Shown here: positions 15,201 through 23,808 of the stretch, one piece after another
Layout of the letters: each line of letters begins with the position of its first letter
Numbering within the stretch: position 1 is the first letter of the stretch
NCBI GenBank assembly: GCA_900545955.1
Contig: URAU01000019.1
Span: forward strand, 1 to 46,751
DNA from: an uncultured Porphyromonadaceae bacterium
GTDB taxonomy: Bacteria > Bacteroidota > Bacteroidia > Bacteroidales > Muribaculaceae
Length of the DNA: 46,751 nucleotides
Direction: 5' to 3'
Translations under genes and position numbers: made by a program
The notes under the pieces: model-generated
Told to the model about the DNA's origin: nothing
What the model saw: the letters and a program-made list of their open reading frames with translations, nothing else
Databases searched by the model: none

Positions 15201-16349
15201 ATGATCATAGGCTTCGACGGCAAACGCGCCGTGCAGAACATCACCGGCCTGGGCAACTACTCTCGGCTACTCGTGGAAAAGATGGCAACCATCTTTCCCG
15301 ACAACCGATACAGGGTCTACGCACCGCGACGCCGTGAGAATCCGCGCCTGGCATCCATCGAAAAGCTCGACAACGTAGCATTCGCCTATCCTGAAAGCGG
15401 ATTCTGGCGCCGGATGCCGTCGCTGTGGCGCTCGTGGGGCATAACAGACCGACTTAAAGCCGACAGTCTGACGCTGTATCACGGTCTCTCGGGCGAACTG
15501 CCGCTCAACATCGGTCGAGCCGGAATCCCCTCGGTTGTAACAATCCACGACCTGATTTTCCGCCATTTCCCGGAAAACTACCGCGCCATAGACCGGCGCA
15601 TATACGACTACAAATTCCGCCGCGCTTGCCTTGACGCCACACGCGTAATCGCCATATCGGAGAAGACCAAAGCCGACATCACGGCCGACTACGGCATTGA
15701 CCCGGCGAAAATCGACGTGGTGTATCAGGGATGTGACACGATTTTCCGGCATCGCCCCGACGACGCTACCATAGCGGAGATTAAACGCCTGTACGGACTC
15801 GACCGCCCATATATAATAAGTGTGGGAACACTCGAACCGCGCAAAAACCAATTGCAGGCGGTAGAGGGCCTTGCGGCGCTGCCACAAGACCTCGGCCTTC
15901 TGCTCGTAGGGCGCCGAAGCGACTACGCCCGCCGCGTACTCGATCCCGCCATAGCACGGCTGCGGCTTACCGAACGCGTGAAATTCCTGGAGGGGATACC
16001 ATTCGCCCATCTGCCGGCGCTCTACGCCGGAGCGTTGCTGTCGAGCTACACCTCGCGCTACGAAGGGTTCGGACTCCCCGTAATCGAAAGCCTGAGCGTA
16101 GGCACTCCAGTAATAGCCGCGACCGGCTCCTGCCTCGAAGAGGCGGGAGGCCCCGACACCCCCGCCATCGACCCCGACAGCGTGGAGCAGTGGGCTACAA
16201 CCGCCATGCGGTTCATAACCGACAGAGACTATGCCATATCTGTGGGAGCCAAAGGCCGCGAATATGTAGGCCGGTTCAGCCACGAAGCCATGGCACGCGG
16301 CACGATGGCCACTTATCTCGCGGCCATAGAATCGTACAGTAATAAGTAA
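15201..16349 (+). CDS. GT4-family glycosyltransferase
   Basis: 382-residue GT-B fold enzyme. The N-terminal half starts MIIGFDGKRAVQNITGLGNY, with TIHDLIFRHFPE in the middle. The C-terminal half has the donor-site motifs SVGTLEPRKNQ and SRYEGFGLPVIESLSVGTP (about 280-300), where the EGFGLPVIE glutamates bind the nucleotide sugar. It probably adds mannose or a related sugar to a surface polysaccharide; the substrate cannot be told. The ATG at 15201 was chosen because the glycine-rich N-terminal loop starts there; a longer frame overlapping asnC is a shadow. Confidence 0.9.
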   Translation: MIIGFDGKRAVQNITGLGNYSRLLVEKMATIFPDNRYRVYAPRRRENPRLASIEKLDNVAFAYPESGFWRRMPSLWRSWGITDRLKADSLTLYHGLSGELPLNIGRAGIPSVVTIHDLIFRHFPENYRAIDRRIYDYKFRRACLDATRVIAISEKTKADITADYGIDPAKIDVVYQGCDTIFRHRPDDATIAEIKRLYGLDRPYIISVGTLEPRKNQLQAVEGLAALPQDLGLLLVGRRSDYARRVLDPAIARLRLTERVKFLEGIPFAHLPALYAGALLSSYTSRYEGFGLPVIESLSVGTPVIAATGSCLEEAGGPDTPAIDPDSVEQWATTAMRFITDRDYAISVGAKGREYVGRFSHEAMARGTMATYLAAIESYSNK

Positions 16350-16362
16350 CATCATAATCCCA

Positions 16363-17403
16363 ATGAACACAGACCACAGGAATACAGATCTACGGGGAAA
16401 ATCGCTTCTCGTGGTGGGTGCCGGCGGCTTCATCGGCGGCTTCATCGCCCGCAAGGGGCTCGACCGCGGCATGGATGTGACCGTGGCCGTACGTGCCACC
16501 ACATCGCGCCGATACCTCACCGACAGCCGCCTGAAATTCATAGTGCTTGACTACGACGACCCCACGGCTCTGACCTGCGAAATAGAACGCAGCCCGCGCT
16601 GGGATTATATAATCTACAACCTCGGGGCTACCAAGGCCGTGAACTACGGCGACTTCCGCCGTGTGAACTTCGAGTATCTGCGCCTTTTCTGCGACATACT
16701 GAAAGAGACCAACCACGTGCCCGACCGACTGCTCTTCATGAGCTCGCTCTCGGCCCTCGGCGCAGGCGACGAGAAGGGGTACACACCGCTATCGGAAACT
16801 ACCGTGCCCCATCCGGACACCCGCTACGGGCAGTCGAAAATCCTCGCCGAACAGTTTCTGGAGCATATGGCGGGCATTCCATACATTATCTTTCGGCCCA
16901 CAGGCGTCTACGGACCTCACGAGAAGGACTATCTGATGATGGTGAAGTGCATCGACTCCCATTTCGATTTCGGCGTGGGGATGAAGCGCCAGGAGCTCAC
17001 TTTCATCTATGTCGACGATTTGGTCGACGCCATGTTCGACGCGCTCGCCTCGGGCGTGGAAAACCGCAAATACATCATCGCCGAACCGCGCAGCTACACC
17101 CAGAAAGAGTTCCGCAAGATTGTGGCCGAAGAGCTTGGCAAGAAGTGGGTTATACCAGTCAGACTCCCCTTGTGGGCTGCATGGGTCGTCTCGGCCATAG
17201 CCGGGAAAGTAGCGAACTGGCAGATGAAAGCATCCACGCTCAATCTCGACAAATTCCGGATAATGCGTCAGCGCAACTGGCGCGCCGACATCACTCCCGC
17301 GCAACGCGAGTTCGGATTCGCGCCCAAAATCGACCTCCGCGAGGGGATTCGCCGCACCGTAGAGGCCTATCGCAAAACAAAAGACTCGAAGGAGTCGAAC
17401 TAA
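16363..17403 (+). CDS. NAD-dependent epimerase/dehydratase (extended SDR)
   Basis: 346 residues with the Rossmann motif GAGGFIG (19-25) and the catalytic Tyr155 and Lys159 in RYGQSKILAEQF. FRPTGVYGPHEKDY follows, typical of nucleotide-sugar epimerases and dehydratases. The exact sugar is unknown; some members instead act on steroids or other alcohols. It starts 13 bp after the glycosyltransferase stop and is probably co-transcribed with it. Confidence 0.87.
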   Translation: MNTDHRNTDLRGKSLLVVGAGGFIGGFIARKGLDRGMDVTVAVRATTSRRYLTDSRLKFIVLDYDDPTALTCEIERSPRWDYIIYNLGATKAVNYGDFRRVNFEYLRLFCDILKETNHVPDRLLFMSSLSALGAGDEKGYTPLSETTVPHPDTRYGQSKILAEQFLEHMAGIPYIIFRPTGVYGPHEKDYLMMVKCIDSHFDFGVGMKRQELTFIYVDDLVDAMFDALASGVENRKYIIAEPRSYTQKEFRKIVAEELGKKWVIPVRLPLWAAWVVSAIAGKVANWQMKASTLNLDKFRIMRQRNWRADITPAQREFGFAPKIDLREGIRRTVEAYRKTKDSKESN

Positions 17404-17415
17404 AACGCACATCAA

Positions 17416-17718
17416 ATGGCCGATACCGACAATACGCCCATGCCTCCGCACAATACCCCCTGGTGGATGTGGCTCATAATTATCCTATGCGTGGCTCCCG
17501 GACTTTCTTTTCCGCTCTTTTCCTCACTGATTCAGAGCGGCGTGCCGATGGTGCGCGCGCTCACATGGCTCTATCCGGCCTACGTGGCGCTCAGCGGATT
17601 CCTCGCGTGGCAATGCTACGGCCGGCGCACCGTGATAACGTGGATTATTCTCATACTGCTTCTGCTCAGTCACGCGTGCTTCTACTACCTGGCTTTCAGC
17701 CATGTACGCCTATATTGA
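17416..17718 (+). CDS. Small integral membrane protein
   Basis: 100 residues with three hydrophobic segments, at about 15-38 (WWMWLIIILCVAPGLSFPLF), 45-65 and 72-95. The N-terminal 14 residues are polar and proline-rich. No family was recognised. It lies 12 bp after the epimerase gene and so likely shares its transcript, which hints at a role in envelope glycan handling, but nothing in the sequence proves it. Confidence 0.7.
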   Translation: MADTDNTPMPPHNTPWWMWLIIILCVAPGLSFPLFSSLIQSGVPMVRALTWLYPAYVALSGFLAWQCYGRRTVITWIILILLLLSHACFYYLAFSHVRLY

Positions 17719-17734
17719 AGGTGTGTCATAACGG

Positions 17735-17843
17735 CCCGTCTGCGGCGTCGCCGCAGGGTTCGGACCATTCTGACAACATCTTCAAGCCATCCGGACATTA
17801 ACATATCGCCCGTCTGCGGCGAACATATAATAATCCTGCGGCG
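17735..17843. repeat. GC-rich short direct repeats and hairpin
   Basis: CCCGTCTGCGGCG occurs at 17735-17747 and 17809-17821, and CTGCGGCG again at 17836-17843. The first copy also forms a perfect hairpin, CTGCGGCG-T-CGCCGCAG (17740-17756), which may help terminate the upstream operon. No gene is seen in this gap. Confidence 0.5.
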
Positions 17844-17876
17844 TTTAAATTTCACGATTATAAAAACTGACTGCTT

Positions 17877-18569
17877 ATGGCAAAGAAAAAACTCGTAATC
17901 TCCACCGGAGCAGGGATGAGCAGCGAAAGCGGCATAGCCACCTTCCGCGACTCAGGCGGCCTGTGGGAAAACTACGACGTGATGGAGGTTGCCTCGCTCG
18001 ACGGCTATCTCCGCAACCCCAGACTGATTCACGACTTCTACAACATGAGGCGCAAGGAACTCGTTGGCGCCAAGCCTAATGCAGGTCATCTCGGTCTCGT
18101 AGACCTCGAGCGCGACTACGACGTGTACGTCATCACCCAGAACGTCGACAACCTGCACGAACGCGCCGGCAGTTCGAAAGTGCTCCACCTCCACGGCGAA
18201 CTGATGAAAGTGCGTGCCGTCGACGATGAGTCGAAAGTCTGGGAACTCCACCCCGATGCCCTCGAAACAACACCCGATACCGTAATTGACGGTCACCACG
18301 TGCGCCCCCATATCGTATTCTTCCAGGAGGCCGTGCCAAACATCGAACCCGCCATACAGCTTGCCGAAGAAGCCGACATCTTCGTGGTAATCGGCACCAG
18401 TCTGCAGGTGTATCCCGCTGCAGCACTGCTGCATTACGTGCGTCCGGGCGTACCGGTTTACTACATCGACCCCCACCCCGCCGCCGTACCGGCCGGCGTG
18501 CATGTAATCAAAGCACCCGCCACCCAAGGCGTTGAAATCCTCGCCAAAGAACTCCGCCAGAATTCATAA
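17877..18569 (+). CDS. cobB: Sirtuin-type NAD-dependent protein deacylase, cysteine-free
   Basis: Sir2-family enzyme that removes acyl groups from lysine using NAD+. The 230-residue product has the NAD site TGAGMSSESGIATFRD (10-25), TQNVDNLHERAG and the catalytic His in LHLHGEL. A YxxR motif (YNMR) resembles that of class III enzymes such as SIRT5 and CobB, which prefer succinyl- or malonyl-lysine. There is no cysteine anywhere, so the usual four-Cys zinc site is absent. The common WFGE after RPHIV is FFQE here. Zinc-less variants of this kind appear in other Bacteroidetes, by recollection. It is monocistronic, followed by a strong terminator. Confidence 0.9.
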   Translation: MAKKKLVISTGAGMSSESGIATFRDSGGLWENYDVMEVASLDGYLRNPRLIHDFYNMRRKELVGAKPNAGHLGLVDLERDYDVYVITQNVDNLHERAGSSKVLHLHGELMKVRAVDDESKVWELHPDALETTPDTVIDGHHVRPHIVFFQEAVPNIEPAIQLAEEADIFVVIGTSLQVYPAAALLHYVRPGVPVYYIDPHPAAVPAGVHVIKAPATQGVEILAKELRQNS

Positions 18570-18592
18570 AAATTTACATTTGAAAATAGAAC

Positions 18593-18639
18593 AAAGTTGT
18601 CAGCATGCGTTCACAGGACGGATGTTGATAACTTTTTTT
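18593..18639 (+). terminator. Rho-independent terminator after the sirtuin gene
   Basis: A 14-bp stem pairs AAAGTTGTCAGCAT with ATGTTGATAACTTT, including two G-U pairs, and the 3' arm runs into seven T. It isolates the sirtuin from the dcw cluster. Confidence 0.8.
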
Positions 18640-18676
18640 ATTTCAACCCCAAAACAAGGAAAATAATGTATTTGTT

Positions 18677-18711
18677 TTTGTAAATTCATTTTGACTTTTT
18701 TACTAACTTTA
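18677..18711 (+). promoter_or_regulatory. Candidate promoter of the dcw cluster
   Basis: TAACTTTA (18704-18711, one mismatch to TAnnTTTG) lies 23 nt after TTTG (18677-18680). Transcription would begin about 20 nt before the rsmH ATG. This is the only promoter-like sequence seen at the head of the cluster. Confidence 0.45.
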
Positions 18712-18735
18712 CACCCAAAAACCAAACACAAGCGA

Positions 18736-19698
18736 ATGGAGACGCAGCCCTATCATATCCCTGCATTGCTGAGAGCGTCGGTGGATGCCCTAAACATCCG
18801 TCCGTCAGGCGCATACGTCGACTGCACCCTCGGCGGGGGCGGTCATACCCGCGCCATCCTGCAGGCAATCGCCGATGCAGACGCCACCGCCGACGGCGCG
18901 TCAGGCCGGCTGCTCTCGTTCGATCAGGACAGCGACGCCATCAACCGCGCCATCGCCGACCCCGCACTCGGAGGCAATCAGCGGCTTCAGCTCGTGCACG
19001 GCAACTTCCGCTATCTCGCCAACTTCCTGCGCTACTATGGTGCCGCGCAGGTCGACGGTATCCTCGCAGACCTCGGCGTATCGTTTCATCATTTCGACGA
19101 CGCCGAACGCGGCTTCTCATTCCGCTTCGAAGGGCCGCTCGACATGCGGATGAACCGCGACGCACACCGCAGCGCCGCCACCCTCTTAGCCGAGATGAGC
19201 CAGCAGGAGCTCACCGATATTTTCCGTCTCTACGGCGAACTCAAGCAGGCTCCGCGCATCGCCGCCGCCATCGTAAAAGCCCGCACAGAGGCTCCGGTCG
19301 ACACCATCGAGCGGTTACTTGGCGTCAGCGAGCCGTATATCAGTCCGCGGCAGCAGAAAAAAGAGCTCGCGCAGCTGTTTCAGGCCCTGCGCATCGCCGT
19401 GAACGACGAAATCGGCGCACTCCGCTCGCTCCTCGTACAGGCCAGGCGCGTGCTCCGTCCCGGCGGTCGCCTCGCCATTATCACCTACCACTCGCTGGAA
19501 GACCGCCTGGTAAAAAACTTCCTCCGCAGCGGCAACCTCGAGGGACGCGAGGAGAAAGACTTCTTCGGCCGCTCGCTCTCGCCCTTCCGGCTGCTTACAT
19601 CGAAACCCATAGTACCCGACGAGGCCGAAATCGAGGCAAACCCGCGCTCGCGCAGCGCCAAACTCCGGGTAGCAGAAAAACTTCCCGACAAAGAATAA
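18736..19698 (+). CDS. rsmH: 16S rRNA m4C1402 methyltransferase
   Basis: N4-methyltransferase of C1402 in 16S rRNA (formerly MraW) and usual first or second gene of the dcw cluster. The 320-residue product starts METQPYHIPALL and has the SAM-binding DCTLGGGGHT near 30-40, ADLGVSFHHFD in the middle and IITYHSLEDRLVKNF near the C-terminus, all family signatures. The ATG at 18736 gives the family N-terminus; an in-frame start at 18691 would overlap the promoter. No mraZ precedes it. Confidence 0.94.
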   Translation: METQPYHIPALLRASVDALNIRPSGAYVDCTLGGGGHTRAILQAIADADATADGASGRLLSFDQDSDAINRAIADPALGGNQRLQLVHGNFRYLANFLRYYGAAQVDGILADLGVSFHHFDDAERGFSFRFEGPLDMRMNRDAHRSAATLLAEMSQQELTDIFRLYGELKQAPRIAAAIVKARTEAPVDTIERLLGVSEPYISPRQQKKELAQLFQALRIAVNDEIGALRSLLVQARRVLRPGGRLAIITYHSLEDRLVKNFLRSGNLEGREEKDFFGRSLSPFRLLTSKPIVPDEAEIEANPRSRSAKLRVAEKLPDKE

Positions 19699-19751
19699 AG
19701 CTCGCCCCAATCCACAGCAAAAACGACAACAATCCACATTTCCACACAAAA

Positions 19752-20117
19752 ATGGCAGAAACAACCGGAAAGAAAACGAAGAAGTCCGCGCCCGGGCAGC
19801 CGCCACGCGACAGCCTGATGCTGCGCGCACTCCACGGCCGTGTGCTCTCCACCGACTTTTTCCGACGCTACTGGTGGATTGTGCTCGGCTCGGCTGCCAT
19901 GCTGATGATATACATCACCAACCGCTACACCTGCCAGACGCAGATGGAGACCATCCGCAGCCTGCAGAAAGAGCTTGAAGTGGCGAAAACAGAACGCGTG
20001 CGCGCCAAATCCATCTACATGAGCCGCATACGCGAATCCTCGATGCAACATATGGTCGACTCGCTCGGTCTTGGCCTCACCATTCAGGAGCAGCCGCCAT
20101 ACCGCCTCGAGCCCTGA
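19752..20117 (+). CDS. ftsL: FtsL-like division protein
   Basis: 121 residues: a basic cytoplasmic N-terminus (about 1-40), one membrane segment (about 41-58, WWIVLGSAAMLMIYIT) and a predicted coiled coil (about 65-100, METIRSLQKELEVAKTERVR). This bitopic architecture and its position between rsmH and ftsI match FtsL, which with FtsQ and FtsB activates septal synthesis. Sequence identity within FtsL is low, so the call rests on topology and context. No separate ftsB is present in the cluster. Confidence 0.75.
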   Translation: MAETTGKKTKKSAPGQPPRDSLMLRALHGRVLSTDFFRRYWWIVLGSAAMLMIYITNRYTCQTQMETIRSLQKELEVAKTERVRAKSIYMSRIRESSMQHMVDSLGLGLTIQEQPPYRLEP

Positions 20118-20162
20118 CCGCCCCCTCTCCAAAACCGATCCTCACTTTCCTTCGCAAACGAA

Positions 20163-22238
20163 ATGAACATAAGCAACCGACATCATATCCAGTTCCGCTA
20201 CGGGCTTATCACACTGCTGATACTACTGTTTTCAGCAGCGATAAGCTACAAGCTTTTCTCCACCACGGTAATCGACGCACCGAAGTGGAACGAGAAGGCA
20301 CGCCGGCAGCTGGAGAAGGTCGACACCATAATGCCCGAACGCGGCGACATCCTCTCCGACAAGGGGCAGATTCTCGCCACTAACCTGCGATACTACACCG
20401 TGCGCATCGACTTCCGCTGCGACAATTTCAAGCAGAACGCGTATCTGGAGAATATCGACGCCCTGGCCGACTCGATGGCCGCGGCATTCCCCATCCGCAC
20501 CCGCCAGGAATGGCGCGAACGGCTTGGAAAGCCTGTGGCGCTGCCGCGCAAGGAGCGTCCGCGCGCATGGCCGCTGATAACGCGCATCAGCTTTCTCGAC
20601 CTGCAGCGGCTCAAAAGCTTTCCGTTCTTCAATATCGGCAACGCCAACAAAACGGGCATGACCGTGGAATCGGTGATGCGCCGTTCGAATCCCTACGGAG
20701 CCATGGCGCGCCGCTCGGTAGGCGGTGTGGGCCAGACGGCCGAGTGCCGCGAAATCCACGGCATCTACGGGCTTGAGAAAGCCCTCGACTCGCTGCTTTA
20801 CGGAGTGCCCGGTCTGGCGAAAAAAATTCCCCTGACAAAGGACATAGTAAACTGGACGGACGTAGAGCCGATTCCCGGCTACAACGTGCGCACAACCATC
20901 GACATACAGTTGCAGGACATAGTGGAAAACGAGCTCAACCGCGTGCTCGACTCCTGCTCGGCCGACTGGGGATGCGCCGTGCTCATGGACGTGAAGACCG
21001 GCGACATCAAGGCCATCTCCAACCTCGAGCGGTCGAAAAGCGGAAACGGCTACATCGAAGCCCTCAACTACGCCGTGGTAGGCTTCGAGCCAGGCTCTGT
21101 GGTGAAACCCATATCCATGATGATCGCCCTTGAGGACGGTATAGTCAACGACCTCGAAGAGGTGATACCCATCGGCAAATCGTGGGCCTACGGCGGCGGC
21201 CGCCCAATAACGGATTCCCACTTCAACGCGTCGCTTCGCGTGCGCGAGGTAATCGAGCAGTCGAGCAACATCGGCATGGCCCGCATTATAACGCGCAAAT
21301 ACGACAAGAACCCCAAAGGATTCGTAGACCGCCTGCGGGAAATAGGATTTCTCGAACCCATGCACACCGGCATCGCGGGCGAGGTCGTGCCCTATTTCAA
21401 TCCCGACCCGGCGCGCGTGGACCTCTCGCGCATGTGCTACGGCTATACATCGCAGATACCACCCATCTACACCCTCTCGATCTACAATGCCATAGCCAAC
21501 GGCGGCCGCTACGTGCGTCCGCGCCTGGTGAAGGGGCTGCGCACGGAAACACTCGACTCCATTCTCCCCGTGAGCTACATCCGCGACCGCATCTGCTCGG
21601 AGGAGAACGCCCGCAAGATGCAGTACATGCTCAAGCAGGTGGTATGGGGGGCGCACGGCACAGGGCGCTCCCTGAAAAACGACAAAGTGGCACTCGCCGG
21701 CAAGACCGGCACCTGCTACAGCATCGACCCGGCCACACGCCAGTACAACAAATCGCGTAAACGTCTGGCTTTCTGCGGATTTTTCCCTGCCGACGACCCG
21801 CAGTACTCCTGCATGGTGCTCACCTACTACCCGAAGCGCAACATGTTTGGCGCAGCATCCACCTCCGGCCAGGTGATGAAGAACATAGCCGTGAAGATGT
21901 TTTCGCGCGGACTGCTCGGCAATTCGCCCGACTACTCCGAAGGGGCAAGCGGCCTGCAGCGCGCGCAACTCTACGGCTCGACAAAGCCTGGGCGACATAA
22001 ATCCGTGCGTCAGGCTGCCGGCATAAAGGCGGAGAGCCATCACGCCGCTCCGCGCAGCGTGGCCAAGGGGATGGTGCCGTCGGTGCTCGGGCTTGGGCTG
22101 CGGGAAGCTGTGGTGGCGCTCGAAGAGAAAGGCTTCAACGTGGGTTTCAGCGGAACGGGCTATGTAAAAGGGCAGGTACCGCCCGAAGGTACGCCGCTGG
22201 CCCGTGGCGGCAAAGTGACGCTTACACTTGCCCCGTAG
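20163..22238 (+). CDS. ftsI: Septal transpeptidase (class B PBP) with PASTA domain
   Basis: Cross-links septal peptidoglycan during division. The 691-residue product has an N-terminal membrane anchor (about 13-33) and a dimerisation region. The transpeptidase motifs are the nucleophile at about Ser312 in EPGSVVKPISM, SSN near 366 and KTGT near 514. A C-terminal PASTA domain (about 632-690, GMVPSVLGLGLREAVVALEE) follows; it is usual in Bacteroidetes FtsI but absent from the E. coli protein. It lies between ftsL and murE in dcw order. Confidence 0.94.
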   Translation: MNISNRHHIQFRYGLITLLILLFSAAISYKLFSTTVIDAPKWNEKARRQLEKVDTIMPERGDILSDKGQILATNLRYYTVRIDFRCDNFKQNAYLENIDALADSMAAAFPIRTRQEWRERLGKPVALPRKERPRAWPLITRISFLDLQRLKSFPFFNIGNANKTGMTVESVMRRSNPYGAMARRSVGGVGQTAECREIHGIYGLEKALDSLLYGVPGLAKKIPLTKDIVNWTDVEPIPGYNVRTTIDIQLQDIVENELNRVLDSCSADWGCAVLMDVKTGDIKAISNLERSKSGNGYIEALNYAVVGFEPGSVVKPISMMIALEDGIVNDLEEVIPIGKSWAYGGGRPITDSHFNASLRVREVIEQSSNIGMARIITRKYDKNPKGFVDRLREIGFLEPMHTGIAGEVVPYFNPDPARVDLSRMCYGYTSQIPPIYTLSIYNAIANGGRYVRPRLVKGLRTETLDSILPVSYIRDRICSEENARKMQYMLKQVVWGAHGTGRSLKNDKVALAGKTGTCYSIDPATRQYNKSRKRLAFCGFFPADDPQYSCMVLTYYPKRNMFGAASTSGQVMKNIAVKMFSRGLLGNSPDYSEGASGLQRAQLYGSTKPGRHKSVRQAAGIKAESHHAAPRSVAKGMVPSVLGLGLREAVVALEEKGFNVGFSGTGYVKGQVPPEGTPLARGGKVTLTLAP

Positions 22239-22286
22239 CGTCGGCCGGGCTGCACAAACAATAACAGAATTTCAATTCATACGACG

Positions 22287-23759
22287 ATGAATCTGCATAA
22301 CCTTCTGGACGCCATCGAAGTAAAAGCGCTTCATGGCGATACAAATAAAGAAATAACGCTCCTTACAGCCGACTCGCGCAAAGCCGGCGAGGGAGCGATG
22401 TTCGTGGCCGTGCGCGGCGTGACCGTCGACGGACACACTTTCATTCCGACGCTCGCCGGAAAAGGAGTCGCCGCCATGGTGGTGGAACAACTGCCCGACA
22501 ATACCGCCGACTTCCCGGAAACCACCTTCGTAGTGGTGGAGAATTCGGCAATAGCGCTCGGCCACCTCGCCTCACGCTGGTATGGCGACCCCTCGCGCAA
22601 ACTGAAACTGGTGGGCGTCACCGGCACCAACGGCAAAACCACAACCGCAACCCTGATTTACGAGATGGCGCGCCTTATGGGCTACAAGGCCGGATTGCTG
22701 TCGACTGTGGTGAACTACGTCGACACCGAGGCCATCCATGCCACCCAAACGACACCCGACCCCCTCACCATCAACGCCCTGCTGGCGCGCATGGTAGAGG
22801 CGGGATGCTCATACGCCGCCATGGAAGTGAGCTCGCACGCCGCCGACCAGCATCGCATAGCCGGCCTGACTTTCGCCGGAGGGGTATTCACCAACCTCAC
22901 CCGCGACCATCTGGACTACCACAAGACCGTCCAGGCATATCTTCAGGCCAAGAAATCATTCTTCGACGGACTCGACTCCGAAGCCTTCGCACTGACCAAC
23001 ATCGACGACCGCAACGGCATGGTGATGCTGCAGAACACTGCCGCACGGCGCTACACCTACTCGCTGCGCAATATGGCAGACTTCCGCGGCCGCGTGGTCG
23101 AGAGCCGGCTTGACGGCACTCTCCTCGCCTTCAACGGCAATGAAGTCAATGTGCTCTTCACCGGGCTGTTCAACGCCTACAACCTCACGGCCGTCTACGG
23201 CGCCTCCATCCTGCTGGGGTGGGACATGCAGACCGTGCTGGTGAACATGAGCCGCCTGGTGCCCGTGGCCGGACGGTTCCAGACCTTCCATTCCCCCGAC
23301 GGAAAAGTGACGGCCATCGTAGACTACGCCCACACTCCCGACGCCGTGGTCAACGTGATTACCGCCATCCGTCAAGTGGTGGGCACGTCGGGACGTATCA
23401 TCACCGTGGTAGGCGCCGGAGGCAACCGCGACAAGGGGAAACGCCCCATAATGGCCGCGGAGGCCGCCCGCCTCAGCGACGCGGTGATTCTCACCTCCGA
23501 CAACCCGCGCTTCGAGGTGCCTGCCGACATCCTCGCCGACATGCTCGCCGGAGTGGCCGACAACCCCGAGGCCATGGCCAAAACCAGCGCCATCGAGGAC
23601 CGCGCAGAAGCTATCGCCCACGCCATAGCAGAAGCCTCGGAGGGCGACGTGGTGCTCGTGGCCGGCAAGGGGCATGAAGATTATCAGGAAGTTAAGGGTG
23701 TGAAGCACCATTTCGACGACCGCGAGCAGGTGAAGGCCGCACTCGACGCCCGCTGCTGA
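22287..23759 (+). CDS. murE: UDP-MurNAc-tripeptide synthetase (MurE)
   Basis: Adds the third residue to the cell-wall peptide. The 490-residue Mur ligase has the P-loop VTGTNGKTTTATL (about 109-121) and the central YAAMEVSSHAADQHRIAGL. The specificity motif is DNPR (in LTSDNPRFE), which in this family marks meso-diaminopimelate rather than lysine. This implies a DAP-type peptidoglycan, as expected for a Bacteroidales. It follows ftsI by 48 bp and precedes mraY. Confidence 0.95.
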   Translation: MNLHNLLDAIEVKALHGDTNKEITLLTADSRKAGEGAMFVAVRGVTVDGHTFIPTLAGKGVAAMVVEQLPDNTADFPETTFVVVENSAIALGHLASRWYGDPSRKLKLVGVTGTNGKTTTATLIYEMARLMGYKAGLLSTVVNYVDTEAIHATQTTPDPLTINALLARMVEAGCSYAAMEVSSHAADQHRIAGLTFAGGVFTNLTRDHLDYHKTVQAYLQAKKSFFDGLDSEAFALTNIDDRNGMVMLQNTAARRYTYSLRNMADFRGRVVESRLDGTLLAFNGNEVNVLFTGLFNAYNLTAVYGASILLGWDMQTVLVNMSRLVPVAGRFQTFHSPDGKVTAIVDYAHTPDAVVNVITAIRQVVGTSGRIITVVGAGGNRDKGKRPIMAAEAARLSDAVILTSDNPRFEVPADILADMLAGVADNPEAMAKTSAIEDRAEAIAHAIAEASEGDVVLVAGKGHEDYQEVKGVKHHFDDREQVKAALDARC

Positions 23760-23808
23760 ACAACAACAGTAAACTGACAACGCAAAAAACGACAAAAGAA
23801 ATACCACC

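Noticed and set aside
4348..18569. Sirtuin, lplA and gcvH as a lipoylation-linked ADP-ribosylation module
   Set aside because: Those modules have a linked macrodomain gene and a second GcvH-like protein. Here the sirtuin is 6.6 kb beyond the end of the gcv operon, is separate, and has ordinary deacylase motifs.
20232..22043. 603-aa open frame antisense to ftsI, and similar long antisense frames (for example 41245-41997, 8397-9494)
   Set aside because: They are mirror images of strongly biased GC-rich codon use in the real genes. Composition is His/Gly/Arg-rich with no domain.
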